A stretch of 64,000 nucleotides of DNA from Selenomonadales bacterium (GTDB taxonomy: Bacteria; Bacillota; Clostridia; Christensenellales; QALW01): assembly GCA_003150515.1 (NCBI GenBank), contig QALW01000043.1, positions 1 through 64,000 on the forward strand, given 5' to 3'. Shown here one piece after another: positions 42,707-51,238 of this stretch. How positions within the stretch are numbered: position 1 is the first letter of the stretch; every line of letters starts with the position of its first letter. The notes under the pieces were generated by a model. It made no database searches and was not told where the DNA came from. It was given only the letters and a program-made list of their open reading frames with translations. Position numbers and translations under genes: made by a program.

Positions 42707-44929
42707 ATGGAAAATACTTTAAAAGCCTGTAATTGGCTCTCGTTAAAGCAATTTGCGCCTGCGGCGGGCCGTTATCTTTATCTGCTCGGAGGAATTTATT
42801 CGCCCGATAAAGGGTGCCCGGACTGGGGCTCTAATAAGGATGAGGATACATATTATCCCGGAGACCGCGCCGGCAGCCTGGTTATAACCTATGCAAGCGG
42901 AAAAACTGCCGAAGTGCCTCTTATTTTTGGATATACTCTTTGGTTCCAAAAACATTTCAGCGATGGGCAGGCTCCATTTAAGGGGGAGGGCGCTTCGCCT
43001 GAAATGGCGGAGCTTTTAAAAAGCACGCTTTGCTTAAAGGGGGGCATGGAGGCCCAGGGCCCTTATATTCTATGCGTTCGTCTGAGCGGGGAAACGCTGA
43101 GGAATATAGAAGTGATGCCCAGTCCCAAAAAGAAAGGCGAGCCCGTTTACACCCATTATGCGCTGTCAGAAATAAACGAGGACGAATTTCTTTCCGGGCA
43201 CGCAATAGACGCGGACAATCCGCTGCCCCCAAATATAACGGACGCGCTTGGCAAAATTATGCATGCGCTGTTTACTTTTGAACCTCAGGATTATCTGCTG
43301 CCTCCCAAATTTGAATTTCCCAAGGATTACGCCGGGCCGAAAGTGCGTTTTACGGGCGGAGCCTTTGCGGATATAGCGACCGGGGTTTTCTTTGAAAACA
43401 TGATGAAAATATATCATAAAATCGAGGAGAACGGCAAGGTGCATGAGAGCAGCTATATGGCTCCGAGCTGGCGGTATGACGGATTCGGCACATGGCGCGA
43501 GGGGGCCAATAGCTATTATGAGCAGATGTGGACGCGCAATCATCACAGCGTTACGGTGCTTTCCCGGCTGGGCTTTAAAGAAAAGGCGGATTTGGCCCTG
43601 GAATACAGTCAGAACTGCATGATGTATTTTAAGCGTGAAAAGCTCACTTTGGGCGGCATACCCATTCCCGGACATTGGACGGCGGTATGCGATGATCCTA
43701 TGTATTATTCCAAGGTGCTTCAATATGCGGGCTGGTATACAAAATATACGCAGGAAAGATTCGGAGAGGAATTTCAGAATCTGGGCAATTTTGAAGTGGA
43801 CGGCCATGGTTTCGCCATGCTGGGCATTTATAACGTATGGAAAAATGAGGGCAGGAGCGCTCAATATGTTAAGCAGAATTTAGCTCAGCTCAGAGAGCCT
43901 GTTGAATTTATTCAGTGGTGCCTGGATCATCCGGAGCTTTCCTTCAGCGAGCACGGCCTGCTTTACGGGGAGACGGAGGCGGGCCTGGCGGATATAGCTT
44001 TCGGAGCCGGCATGAAAATAACCATGTATGGGAATATCGCCTGCTGCCTGGGCGTGAGGGGCTATTCGGATATGGTTTCAAGCGCGGGTATGCCCGAGCT
44101 TGCCGAGGAATGGCTGGAATTGAGCAAAAGGCTGGAAAAATCCATCATGGAGTATTTTGTTAAGGAGGGCAAATGGGATTTATATAACAGAGGCTTTTAT
44201 CATGATTCTTCTTTGCCCACATATTCCGATTACGCAGGATATGATACTGCGCATGACGTTCCGGAAAATTGGTATAAGCTTAGTCTGGATACATATGAGG
44301 AGGATTTGAACGATTATATAGGGGATACGTTCGTAGGCCCGCGCGGCATAGGCTACGATCACAGTATATTTACTCAGACCGCTCTGCTTTTGGATAAGGT
44401 ATCCGATTACACCCGCCTGATGGAGAATCTTTGCAAAATCTGTTATTCTCCGCGGCTGCCGGAGCCCTATGTAGTTCCTGAATGCGCCAGCTACAGTCCT
44501 TCCAAAAGAATTTTTAGACGGCAGGGAGATTTGGGCAATCTGGCTCATCAGGCGGAAGTTATGCATACGTTCATGACCGTAATAGGCTTATGCGAAACGG
44601 CGGACGGAGGCTTTAAATGGATTCCGCGGCTGCCCAAGGGCTGGGATTTCACAGCGCGGGAGCTGCCTCTTCCCGATGGAAGCGCGAAAATCAGCCTGGA
44701 ATATCATTTCCCCTCAGAGGGCAGGCAGAAAGTTCGCCTCCAATCTGAAAGAGAGGTTAAAATGCTGTTCCGCGCCGGCCCGTTCAAGCCGGGCTCCGAT
44801 ATAATCTGCCGCGTAAACGGACGGGAACAGAAGTGCGCCGCCGAAATCTGCGGCGAGGGCGCTTGGGGCAGAATAGAATTGCAGCTTGAACCGGGAGTGG
44901 ATTACGCTGTTGAAGCGGAGGCCAAATAA
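42707..44929 (+). CDS. Large glycosidase-like protein, (alpha/alpha)6-barrel type
   Basis: 740 aa, no signal peptide, so cytoplasmic. The N-terminal beta-rich part (1-200) is followed by an alpha-helical barrel (about 215-640) with recurring Trp/Tyr-rich segments (GANSYYEQMWTRNH, GVRGYSDMVSSAGMPELAEEW) and a small C-terminal beta domain. This layout fits the six-hairpin glycosidase superfamily; the family could not be named. Acidic residues around GETEAGLADIAFGAG and DTFVGPRGIGYDH are possible catalytic ones. ATG 42707 has AAAGGA six bases upstream. A two-way terminator follows. Confidence 0.6.
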   Translation: MENTLKACNWLSLKQFAPAAGRYLYLLGGIYSPDKGCPDWGSNKDEDTYYPGDRAGSLVITYASGKTAEVPLIFGYTLWFQKHFSDGQAPFKGEGASPEMAELLKSTLCLKGGMEAQGPYILCVRLSGETLRNIEVMPSPKKKGEPVYTHYALSEINEDEFLSGHAIDADNPLPPNITDALGKIMHALFTFEPQDYLLPPKFEFPKDYAGPKVRFTGGAFADIATGVFFENMMKIYHKIEENGKVHESSYMAPSWRYDGFGTWREGANSYYEQMWTRNHHSVTVLSRLGFKEKADLALEYSQNCMMYFKREKLTLGGIPIPGHWTAVCDDPMYYSKVLQYAGWYTKYTQERFGEEFQNLGNFEVDGHGFAMLGIYNVWKNEGRSAQYVKQNLAQLREPVEFIQWCLDHPELSFSEHGLLYGETEAGLADIAFGAGMKITMYGNIACCLGVRGYSDMVSSAGMPELAEEWLELSKRLEKSIMEYFVKEGKWDLYNRGFYHDSSLPTYSDYAGYDTAHDVPENWYKLSLDTYEEDLNDYIGDTFVGPRGIGYDHSIFTQTALLLDKVSDYTRLMENLCKICYSPRLPEPYVVPECASYSPSKRIFRRQGDLGNLAHQAEVMHTFMTVIGLCETADGGFKWIPRLPKGWDFTARELPLPDGSAKISLEYHFPSEGRQKVRLQSEREVKMLFRAGPFKPGSDIICRVNGREQKCAAEICGEGAWGRIELQLEPGVDYAVEAEAK

Positions 44930-44942
44930 TTTAAATTTAAGA

Positions 44943-44988
44943 AAAAATCCGGCCGCCTTTGCAATTAAGCAAAGGCGGCCGGATTTTT
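44943..44988. terminator. Two-way terminator, glycosidase gene and hydA
   Basis: 20-bp perfect stem 44943-44962/44969-44988, loop AATTAA, with A5 before and T5 after, so it serves both convergent genes. Confidence 0.9.
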
Positions 44989-45011
44989 ATTTTTATGCGT
45001 TTGAGATTTAA

Positions 45012-46766
45012 TTATTCTTCCAGCTTGGGATATTTATCTCTCTTAACATAATGGGTATGCAGCAGCTCGTGGGATTTATGGCCGCAGGGCTCGCCCAGGA
45101 ATTCCCGGTAAATCTGCTGGATTTCGGGATTCTCATGCGATTTGCGCAGCGGCTTGGCTTTGTCCTCGTCATAAAGCGCTTTGGCGCGCAGCTCTTTGGG
45201 ATTAATGTTCATAAGCTGGCGCGCGGTAAGAATAGGCTGGCCGCCTCCCGTTACGCAGCCGCCGGGGCAGCCCATCACTTCTATGAAATGATACTGCTTT
45301 TCTCCGCTCTTAACTTTTTCCAGCAGCTCGGCGGCGTTGCCCGTGCCGTGGGCTACGGCAACTCTGATTTCAGTGCCGTTGAGGTCTATGACGGCCTCCT
45401 TTATGCCTTCCGTGCCGCGTACCTGCTCAAAATCCACTTTTTCCAGGGTTTTGCCCGTTACCACTTCGTAAACGGTGCGCAGCGCGGCTTCCATAACGCC
45501 TCCGGTCGCTCCGAATATTACCGCCGCGCCTGTGGATTCGCCCATAAGAGGATCAAAATTCTCGTCGGCCAGATTGGCAAAATCAATTCCGGCGGCTTTA
45601 ATCATGCGGGCCAGCTCGCGTACTGTTAACACGGCGTCCACATCCTGCATGTTGTCGTGTCCCAGTTCAGGGCGGGTGGCCTCGAATTTCTTGGCCGTGC
45701 AGGGCATTATGGAAACAGTGTAGATGTTTTTGGGATCTATGCCGTTCTTTTGAGCGTAATAGGTCTTTATCATCGCTCCGCCCATCTCGTGAGGAGATTT
45801 GCAGGTGGAGAGGTTGGGTATGAATTCGGGATAAAAAGTCTCGCAGTATTTAATCCAGCCGGGGCTGCATGAGGTTATCATGGGCAGCACGCCGCCGTTT
45901 TTGAGGCGGTCTATGAGCTCGGTGCCCTCTTCCATTATGGTAAGGTCGGCCGCCCAGTCGGTATCAAACACCCTGTCGAAGCCCAGCCGGCGAAGAGCGG
46001 CTGCCAGCTTGCCCGTAACGCAGGTGCCCACGGGCATTCCGAATTCCTCGCCCAATGAGGCGCGCACGGCCGGAGCGGCCTGCACCACCACATGCATATC
46101 CGGATTGGCAAGAGCGTCCCAAACGTAATCTATGCTTTCTTTTTCCCTGAGAGCGCCCACAGGACATGCGGTTATGCATTGTCCGCAGCCAACGCAGGGG
46201 GATTGAGGCAGCTTGCGGTCGAAAGCACAGCCCACTTTAGTGTTAAAGCCGCGCCCCGAAACGCCGATAGCTCCGATTTTCTGCACGTTATTGCAGGCGG
46301 CCACGCAGCGGCGGCACAGTATGCATTTAGAATTATCCCGCACTATAGAGGGGCTTAATTCGTCTATCTCATGCTCGGTCTTGGTTCCCTCAAAGCGGTA
46401 ATCCTTAACTCCCAGCTCCTTGCAGAGAGTCTGAAGCTCGCAGTTTTCCGAACGGACGCAGGTTGTGCATTCGCGGTTATGATTGGAAAGGAGCAGCTCC
46501 AGATTCACTTTGCGCGCTTCGCGCAGCTTGGGAGTATTTGTTCTCACTTCCATGCCTTCGCCCGCAGGCATAACGCAGGAGGCGGCCAGCGCGCGCGCGC
46601 CTTTAATCTCCACTAAGCACATGCGGCAGGCGCCTATCTCGTTGATATCCTTGAGATAGCAAAGGGTGGGAATATATATCCCGGCGCTTTTGGCGGCCTC
46701 CAGGACGGTTGAGCCCTGGGGCACAGTCACCTTGACGCCGTCTATGGTCAAATTAATCATATTCAT
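45012..46766 (-). CDS. hydA: [FeFe] hydrogenase catalytic subunit (HydA, bifurcating type)
   Basis: 584 aa. Plant-type 2Fe-2S domain (N-terminus, C-x4-C-x2-C spacing in IGACRMC), His-Cys 4Fe-4S motif (HNRECTTCVRSENC), 2x4Fe-4S ferredoxin domain (CILCRRC; CVGCGQC), then the H-cluster domain with motifs TSCSPGW, MPCTAKKFE and EVMGCPGGC. The C-terminal tail ends KRDKYPKLEE. It is the H2-forming subunit of a trimer with HydB and HydC that uses NADH and reduced ferredoxin together. TSCSP is the variant usual in this subgroup. Starts at ATG 46766 after GGGAGG. Confidence 0.95.
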   Translation of the reverse strand: MNMINLTIDGVKVTVPQGSTVLEAAKSAGIYIPTLCYLKDINEIGACRMCLVEIKGARALAASCVMPAGEGMEVRTNTPKLREARKVNLELLLSNHNRECTTCVRSENCELQTLCKELGVKDYRFEGTKTEHEIDELSPSIVRDNSKCILCRRCVAACNNVQKIGAIGVSGRGFNTKVGCAFDRKLPQSPCVGCGQCITACPVGALREKESIDYVWDALANPDMHVVVQAAPAVRASLGEEFGMPVGTCVTGKLAAALRRLGFDRVFDTDWAADLTIMEEGTELIDRLKNGGVLPMITSCSPGWIKYCETFYPEFIPNLSTCKSPHEMGGAMIKTYYAQKNGIDPKNIYTVSIMPCTAKKFEATRPELGHDNMQDVDAVLTVRELARMIKAAGIDFANLADENFDPLMGESTGAAVIFGATGGVMEAALRTVYEVVTGKTLEKVDFEQVRGTEGIKEAVIDLNGTEIRVAVAHGTGNAAELLEKVKSGEKQYHFIEVMGCPGGCVTGGGQPILTARQLMNINPKELRAKALYDEDKAKPLRKSHENPEIQQIYREFLGEPCGHKSHELLHTHYVKRDKYPKLEE

Positions 46767-46781
46767 AGCCTTTTCCTCCCG

Positions 46782-48572
46782 TTACTTCTTTTCAATAGCG
46801 CCGAAGCGGCATTTTTCCATGCAGGCTCCGCACTTGATGCATTTATCCTGGTCTATGACAAAGGGCTGTTTAATGGTGCCCGAAATGGCCCCGACGGGAC
46901 ATACCTTGGCGCACAGGCTGCATCCCTTGCATTTTTCAGGATTAATCTGGATTCTGGCGAGCTTTTTGCAATGGCCGGCCGGACAGCGCTTCTCATATAT
47001 ATGCGCTTCGTATTCGTCCCTGAAATATCTGAGAGTGCTCAAAACAGGGTTGGGAGCGGTCTGGCCCAGTCCGCAGAGCGCGGTGGATTTAATGTTATAG
47101 GCTAATTCCTCCAGCTTTTCAATGTCCCCGTCCCGGCCCTCGCCGTTGGTTATGCGTTCAAGAATCTCGAGCATGCGGCGGGTGCCTACGCGGCAGGGAG
47201 TACATTTTCCGCACGATTCGTCCACAGTAAATTCAAGGAAGAATTTAGCTATATCCACCATGCAGTTGTCCTCGTCCATGACAATCAGTCCGCCCGAGCC
47301 CATCATGGAGCCGATGGCTATTAACGAATCATAATCAATAGGCGTATCCAGATGAGACGCGGGAATGCAGCCGCCAGAGGGGCCGCCCGTCTGAGCCGCC
47401 TTAAAACGCTTGCCGCCCGGTATGCCGCCGCCTATATCGTAAACAATTTCGCGCACGGTCGTGCCCATGGGCACTTCCACCAGGCCGGTATTGATAATCT
47501 TTCCTCCCAGCGCAAAGACTTTAGTGCCCTTGCTCTTTTCAGTTCCCATGGAGGCAAACCATTCGGCGCCGTTGAGAATTATCTGAGGAATGTTGGCGTA
47601 GGTTTCAACGTTGTTAAGCAGAGTGGGCTTGCCGAAAACGCCCTTAACCGCCGGGAAAGGAGGCCGGGGCCGGGGCTCGCCGCGCTTGCCCTCTATGCTG
47701 GTGAGCAGAGCCGTCTCCTCGCCGCAGACGAAAGCGCCCGCGCCCAGACGAATCTCTATATCAAAATTAAAATCCGTGCCGAAAATATTCTGGCCCAGCA
47801 GACCGTATTCGCGGGCCTGATCTATGGCGATCTGAAGCCGCTTAACCGCTATTGGATATTCTGCGCGGACATATATATAGCCCTGATCCGAACCTATAGC
47901 ATAGCCCGCTATGGCCATAGCTTCCAAAACGGCGTGCGGGTCGCCCTCCAGAACGGAACGGTCCATAAACGCGCCCGGATCCCCCTCGTCGCCGTTGCAG
48001 GCGACGTATTTCTTATCCGCCTGGGATTTATATGCAAATTCCCATTTGGTGCCCGTGGAGAAGCCCGCGCCTCCCCGGCCGCGCAGGCCCGAACGCTTCA
48101 CGATATCGATAACCTCTTCCCGGCTGAGTTCTGTAAGGCATTTGCCCAGCGCCTTGTAGCCGTCAAAGGCTATGTATTCGTCTATTTTTTCAGGATCAAT
48201 CACGCCGCAGTTGCGCAGAGCTATGCGCTTCTGCTTTTTATAGAATTCAATATCTCCTAAAGAGGTGTGATGAACCTGGCCGTCCTTGGCCTCGTGATAG
48301 ATAAGGTTCTGAACAATCCGGCCTTTTATGAGATGCTCCGAAACAATTACGTCTACGTCCTCCGGTTTGATTCGGGCGTAAAAAGCGCCTTCGGGATAAA
48401 CTATAACAATCGGGCCTCTTTCGCACAATCCGAAGCAGCCCGTGCGCACCACTTTAACTTCTTCGCCCAGGCCGTTCTTTTCTATAAGCTCCTCAAAGCG
48501 CTCAATGATTTTGAGCGAATTGGAGGAGGTGCAGCCCGTTCCGCCGCAAACTAGCACATGTGAACGATACAT
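46782..48572 (-). CDS. hydB: NADH-binding subunit of the [FeFe] hydrogenase (HydB/NuoF-like)
   Basis: 596 aa. N-terminal thioredoxin-like 2Fe-2S segment (CGGTGC... near 10-15), then the FMN- and NADH-binding NuoF core (GRGGAGFSTGTKWEF, GAGAFVCGEETAL), the 4Fe-4S motif CGKCTPCR near 470, and a C-terminal pair of 4Fe-4S motifs (CKGCSLCAKVC, CIKCGACMEKC). It connects NADH to the catalytic subunit. 15 bp upstream of hydA; start ATG 48572 after AAGGAGG. Confidence 0.95.
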   Translation of the reverse strand: MYRSHVLVCGGTGCTSSNSLKIIERFEELIEKNGLGEEVKVVRTGCFGLCERGPIVIVYPEGAFYARIKPEDVDVIVSEHLIKGRIVQNLIYHEAKDGQVHHTSLGDIEFYKKQKRIALRNCGVIDPEKIDEYIAFDGYKALGKCLTELSREEVIDIVKRSGLRGRGGAGFSTGTKWEFAYKSQADKKYVACNGDEGDPGAFMDRSVLEGDPHAVLEAMAIAGYAIGSDQGYIYVRAEYPIAVKRLQIAIDQAREYGLLGQNIFGTDFNFDIEIRLGAGAFVCGEETALLTSIEGKRGEPRPRPPFPAVKGVFGKPTLLNNVETYANIPQIILNGAEWFASMGTEKSKGTKVFALGGKIINTGLVEVPMGTTVREIVYDIGGGIPGGKRFKAAQTGGPSGGCIPASHLDTPIDYDSLIAIGSMMGSGGLIVMDEDNCMVDIAKFFLEFTVDESCGKCTPCRVGTRRMLEILERITNGEGRDGDIEKLEELAYNIKSTALCGLGQTAPNPVLSTLRYFRDEYEAHIYEKRCPAGHCKKLARIQINPEKCKGCSLCAKVCPVGAISGTIKQPFVIDQDKCIKCGACMEKCRFGAIEKK

Positions 48573-48583
48573 TATTATCCTCC

Positions 48584-48964
48584 TTAATTCTTGTTGTTGG
48601 CCTCGTAGTATCCGATGGTGTATTCATCCACCACATTGCCGTTTACAAGATGGTCGTTTACTATTTTTGATACCATGTCGGGCTGGACTTTAACATAAGT
48701 AACTTTTTCTTTGCCCGGATAAAATACTTCCACAATGGGCTCCAGCCTGCAAACGCCTATGCATCCCGTTTGGGATACTGAAACGTTGTTAAGGCCGCGC
48801 TTGGCAATCTCGTCCATAAAGGCGAGCAGCACGGGCCGCGCGCCGGCGGCTATGCCGCAGGTGGCCATGCCCACTACAACGCGGATATTATCGTTATCCT
48901 TGCGCATGCTGATGCTGTTTAAGGTTTTCTGCCTGATTTCTTCAAGCTCTTTTAAGGATTTCAT
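48584..48964 (-). CDS. Small 2Fe-2S thioredoxin-like protein
   Basis: 126 aa. Thioredoxin-like ferredoxin domain with GMATCGIAAG and GCIGVCRLEP, i.e. four cysteines for a 2Fe-2S cluster, plus KVTYVKVQPDMVSKIVNDHLVNG, matching the first 90 aa of HydB. It is one of the extra genes between hydC and hydB found in clostridial hydrogenase operons and may exchange electrons with HydB. Overlaps the ATPase gene by 4 bases. Confidence 0.85.
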   Translation of the reverse strand: MKSLKELEEIRQKTLNSISMRKDNDNIRVVVGMATCGIAAGARPVLLAFMDEIAKRGLNNVSVSQTGCIGVCRLEPIVEVFYPGKEKVTYVKVQPDMVSKIVNDHLVNGNVVDEYTIGYYEANNKN

Positions 48965-49515
48965 AAAACTTTACCTCCGCCAATTTCGTTTATTTCCTCG
49001 TTGATGCTTTGGCGCATCCAGGATATTATTTCCGGAGCGTCCAGCGGCACCCCCGCCAGAGCGCCTTTAATTTCCCGCGTGTCAAAATTCATTTCTCCCG
49101 CATTTGTTATGAATTTGTATATAAAATCCACGTTCTGATGGCTTATAACCTGGGATACCATGGTATCCGTCATATTCCCCAGGGGAGGGCAGTCAATATT
49201 GCCGGTTATAAATACCGCGCTGACCAGCGTGCCCCGGCCCTTCTGGCTTTTGATTTCAAAGCTGCCTCCGCAGCCCTCCGCCCCCGCCTTGAAAAGGGGA
49301 ATGCCCAGGCCCACTCTGCGGGTGGTGCGGCCGGTAACAAAGGGATTGGTGACTTTTTCAAGGTAAGCCTCGTCCATACCGCAGCCGTCGTCCTCTATTG
49401 AAATGGATAATGTTCCGGCGGCCTGATCATATCTGATTATGACGGTTATCAGGCTGGCGCCGGCGTGTATGCTGTTCTGCAGTATGTCCAGGATATGCAG
49501 GGAAATCTCGTTCAT
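48961..49515 (-). CDS. GHKL ATPase-like protein in the hydrogenase operon
   Basis: 184 aa. Histidine-kinase-type ATPase domain: N box ILQNSIHAGA, G1 DDGCGMD, G2 VGLGIPL. No histidine phosphoacceptor or sensor domain, so not a normal kinase; the last 70 residues are a separate helical part. It is co-translated with hydC and the 2Fe-2S protein. Role unknown, possibly an anti-sigma-like or nucleotide sensor regulator. It starts at ATG 49515 with little ribosome-binding site, implying coupling to hydC. Confidence 0.8.
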   Translation of the reverse strand: MNEISLHILDILQNSIHAGASLITVIIRYDQAAGTLSISIEDDGCGMDEAYLEKVTNPFVTGRTTRRVGLGIPLFKAGAEGCGGSFEIKSQKGRGTLVSAVFITGNIDCPPLGNMTDTMVSQVISHQNVDFIYKFITNAGEMNFDTREIKGALAGVPLDAPEIISWMRQSINEEINEIGGGKVL

Positions 49516-49521
49516 AAGCGA

Positions 49522-50004
49522 TTAGGCTTTATATTTAGCCAGTATGCCGGGGATATCCTCCGGCTTAAGCCGCCCGTAAACGTCTTCGTTGATGGTCATA
49601 ACGGGCGCAAGACCGCAGCATCCCAGGCAGCGGGTGGCCTGTATGGTGAATTTGCCGTCCTTAGTGGTCTTGCCTGTGGGAATGTTCAGCTCGCTTTCCA
49701 CCTTTTCCAAAACCGCCTGAGCTCCCTTAACGTAGCAGGCGGTGCCCGTACATACGCCTATAACATAAGCGCCCTTGGGCTCCAGGGAGAATTGAGCATA
49801 GAAAGTGGCCACGCCGTACACTTCGGCTACAGAAACGTTAAGCGCTTCGGCTATTACGCTTTGAATCTCCAAAGACAGATAGCCGAATAGCTCCTGAGCC
49901 TTCTGCATTACAGGCATAAGCGCGCCCTTGTCGTCCTTATGCTGCTGAATAAACGCGTTCAGCTCATCCAGCTTTTGCTGCTTTTCTTCACTAGTCAAAG
50001 ACAT
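49522..50004 (-). CDS. hydC: Hydrogenase subunit HydC (NuoE-like)
   Basis: 160 aa. Thioredoxin-like 2Fe-2S protein with C-x4-C (GVCTGTACYVKG) and C-x3-C (TRCLGCCGLAP) ligands, and YLSLEIQSVIAEALNV at the N-terminus, as in NuoE. Electron-transfer partner of HydB. First gene of the hydC-hydA stretch; the 168-bp gap upstream has a likely promoter at 50068. Start ATG after GGAGG. Confidence 0.92.
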   Translation of the reverse strand: MSLTSEEKQQKLDELNAFIQQHKDDKGALMPVMQKAQELFGYLSLEIQSVIAEALNVSVAEVYGVATFYAQFSLEPKGAYVIGVCTGTACYVKGAQAVLEKVESELNIPTGKTTKDGKFTIQATRCLGCCGLAPVMTINEDVYGRLKPEDIPGILAKYKA

Positions 50005-50067
50005 TTATTTACCTCCTGATTCATATATAAAAAATTAATGTTGTCCAAATATCAGGCACTATTGCGC

Positions 50068-50096
50068 ATTATAACATATATAAAGTAAAAATGCCA
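50068..50096 (-). promoter_or_regulatory. Possible internal promoter before hydC
   Basis: On the minus strand TATAAT (50073-50068) with a weak -35 (TGGCAT, about 17 bases upstream). The -10 is good, the -35 poor. Confidence 0.4.
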
Positions 50097-50172
50097 CATG
50101 TTTTTTAAAGAAGAACGCCGAAAATTGCGCATTTTACGTTATATTTTTATTTCCTTTTAAACCATTTAATTC

Positions 50173-50889
50173 CTAGACGTCCCATTTGCCGCGCTTTATG
50201 GCTTCCAGAAAGGCTTCGGGGCTTTTCCGAGCCAGGCTGATTTGATGGAGCGGCTCTAATATATTTCCCAGATCATGAGCGTCCGAGGCGGTAAGAGCGA
50301 GCAATTCGCCGGGATATTGATTGAATCCGGAGGCGGCGCCCGCAGAGGAAATTTCAGCCGTTTTAATGTTTAAATAGGGGCTGATAAAGCCCAGCAGGGG
50401 AATGATGCCGTGGCTGGGCCGGTCTATATGAGCGGGCACGGCTTCTCCGCCCAAATCCCTTATCATAGGCACTAATTCGTCTATGGATAATTCCAGCGGC
50501 TGAACAAGCAGCCTGGGCTCCTCCCTTAAGAAATTGTCCTGCCCGTCCATAACCGACTGCATTCCGAAAAAGCGGGAATTGTTGGGCATGTCGGGCAAAT
50601 ATTCATATACGGCTCTGCCCATGGCTTCCGCTTTTTCCAGCATGTCAAAATAGGCGAGGACATGCACTTCCTCGCTGGATTCCAATTCCAGGCCGGGCAC
50701 AACGCAGAGGCTGGTTCCTTCCGCCGCCGCGGCCACGGCGCGAAGATTATCCGCGCTGTTGTGGTCGGTGACGGCGATAAGATCCAGTCCTTTGATGAGC
50801 GCCATATTTACGATATTATTAGGAGTCATGCTTTGGTCGGCGCAGGGGGAGAGGCAGGAATGAATATGCGTATCGGCGAACAGCCTCAT
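50173..50889 (-). CDS. PHP-domain protein, hydrogenase-linked
   Basis: 238 aa. PHP phosphoesterase domain: DTHIHSCLSPCAD near 6, AVTDHNSADN near 39 and the later His/Asp motifs (VPAHIDRPSHG, SDAHDLG) that build a metal centre. Overlaps the DRTGG gene by 4 bases and lies in the stretch with the sensor-type hydrogenase, so a regulatory or phosphoesterase role there is likely but unproven. Confidence 0.85.
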   Translation of the reverse strand: MRLFADTHIHSCLSPCADQSMTPNNIVNMALIKGLDLIAVTDHNSADNLRAVAAAAEGTSLCVVPGLELESSEEVHVLAYFDMLEKAEAMGRAVYEYLPDMPNNSRFFGMQSVMDGQDNFLREEPRLLVQPLELSIDELVPMIRDLGGEAVPAHIDRPSHGIIPLLGFISPYLNIKTAEISSAGAASGFNQYPGELLALTASDAHDLGNILEPLHQISLARKSPEAFLEAIKRGKWDV

Positions 50890-51218
50890 TTTACGCCGCC
50901 GGCATACATCATTCCGCAGATTTCATATGCGCTCAAAATGCTGCTGAGGATGTTTATGCCTTCTTCCTTGGCCTTTTCCAGGGGCGCGCCTTCCATTTTG
51001 ATTCCTTCGGGCAGTATTATGCAGGCTAAATCGTGCAGAGCGGCAACGGCTATTACGTTAAGATGAGTCTGCACGGTCGTCCACGCCATGCCCTGGCCGC
51101 CGTTGGCCATAACCCAGGAAAGAAGGTCGCATACTACGCCTCCGGTTATTTCCCGGTCTAAATCTCCCTGGTTCAGAATGCGGGCGTCTATAAGCTCCGC
51201 CAGCTGTTTTACCGTCAT
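50886..51218 (-). CDS. DRTGG-domain protein 1
   Basis: 110 aa, an alpha/beta DRTGG domain (REITGGVVCDLLSWVMA...). Such small proteins accompany Fe-only hydrogenase genes in Clostridia. It has a paralogue at 53077. Start ATG after GAGGT. Overlaps the PHP gene by 4 bases. Function unknown; the name comes from a conserved motif. Confidence 0.85.
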   Translation of the reverse strand: MTVKQLAELIDARILNQGDLDREITGGVVCDLLSWVMANGGQGMAWTTVQTHLNVIAVAALHDLACIILPEGIKMEGAPLEKAKEEGINILSSILSAYEICGMMYAGGVK

Positions 51219-51238
51219 AATTATGTACCTCGTTTAAT

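Noticed and set aside
47352..48260. Open frame of 302 aa on the plus strand within hydB
   Set aside because: It lies antisense to a certain NADH-binding subunit and has no family-like motif; the same holds for shorter frames against hydA, glnS and addA.
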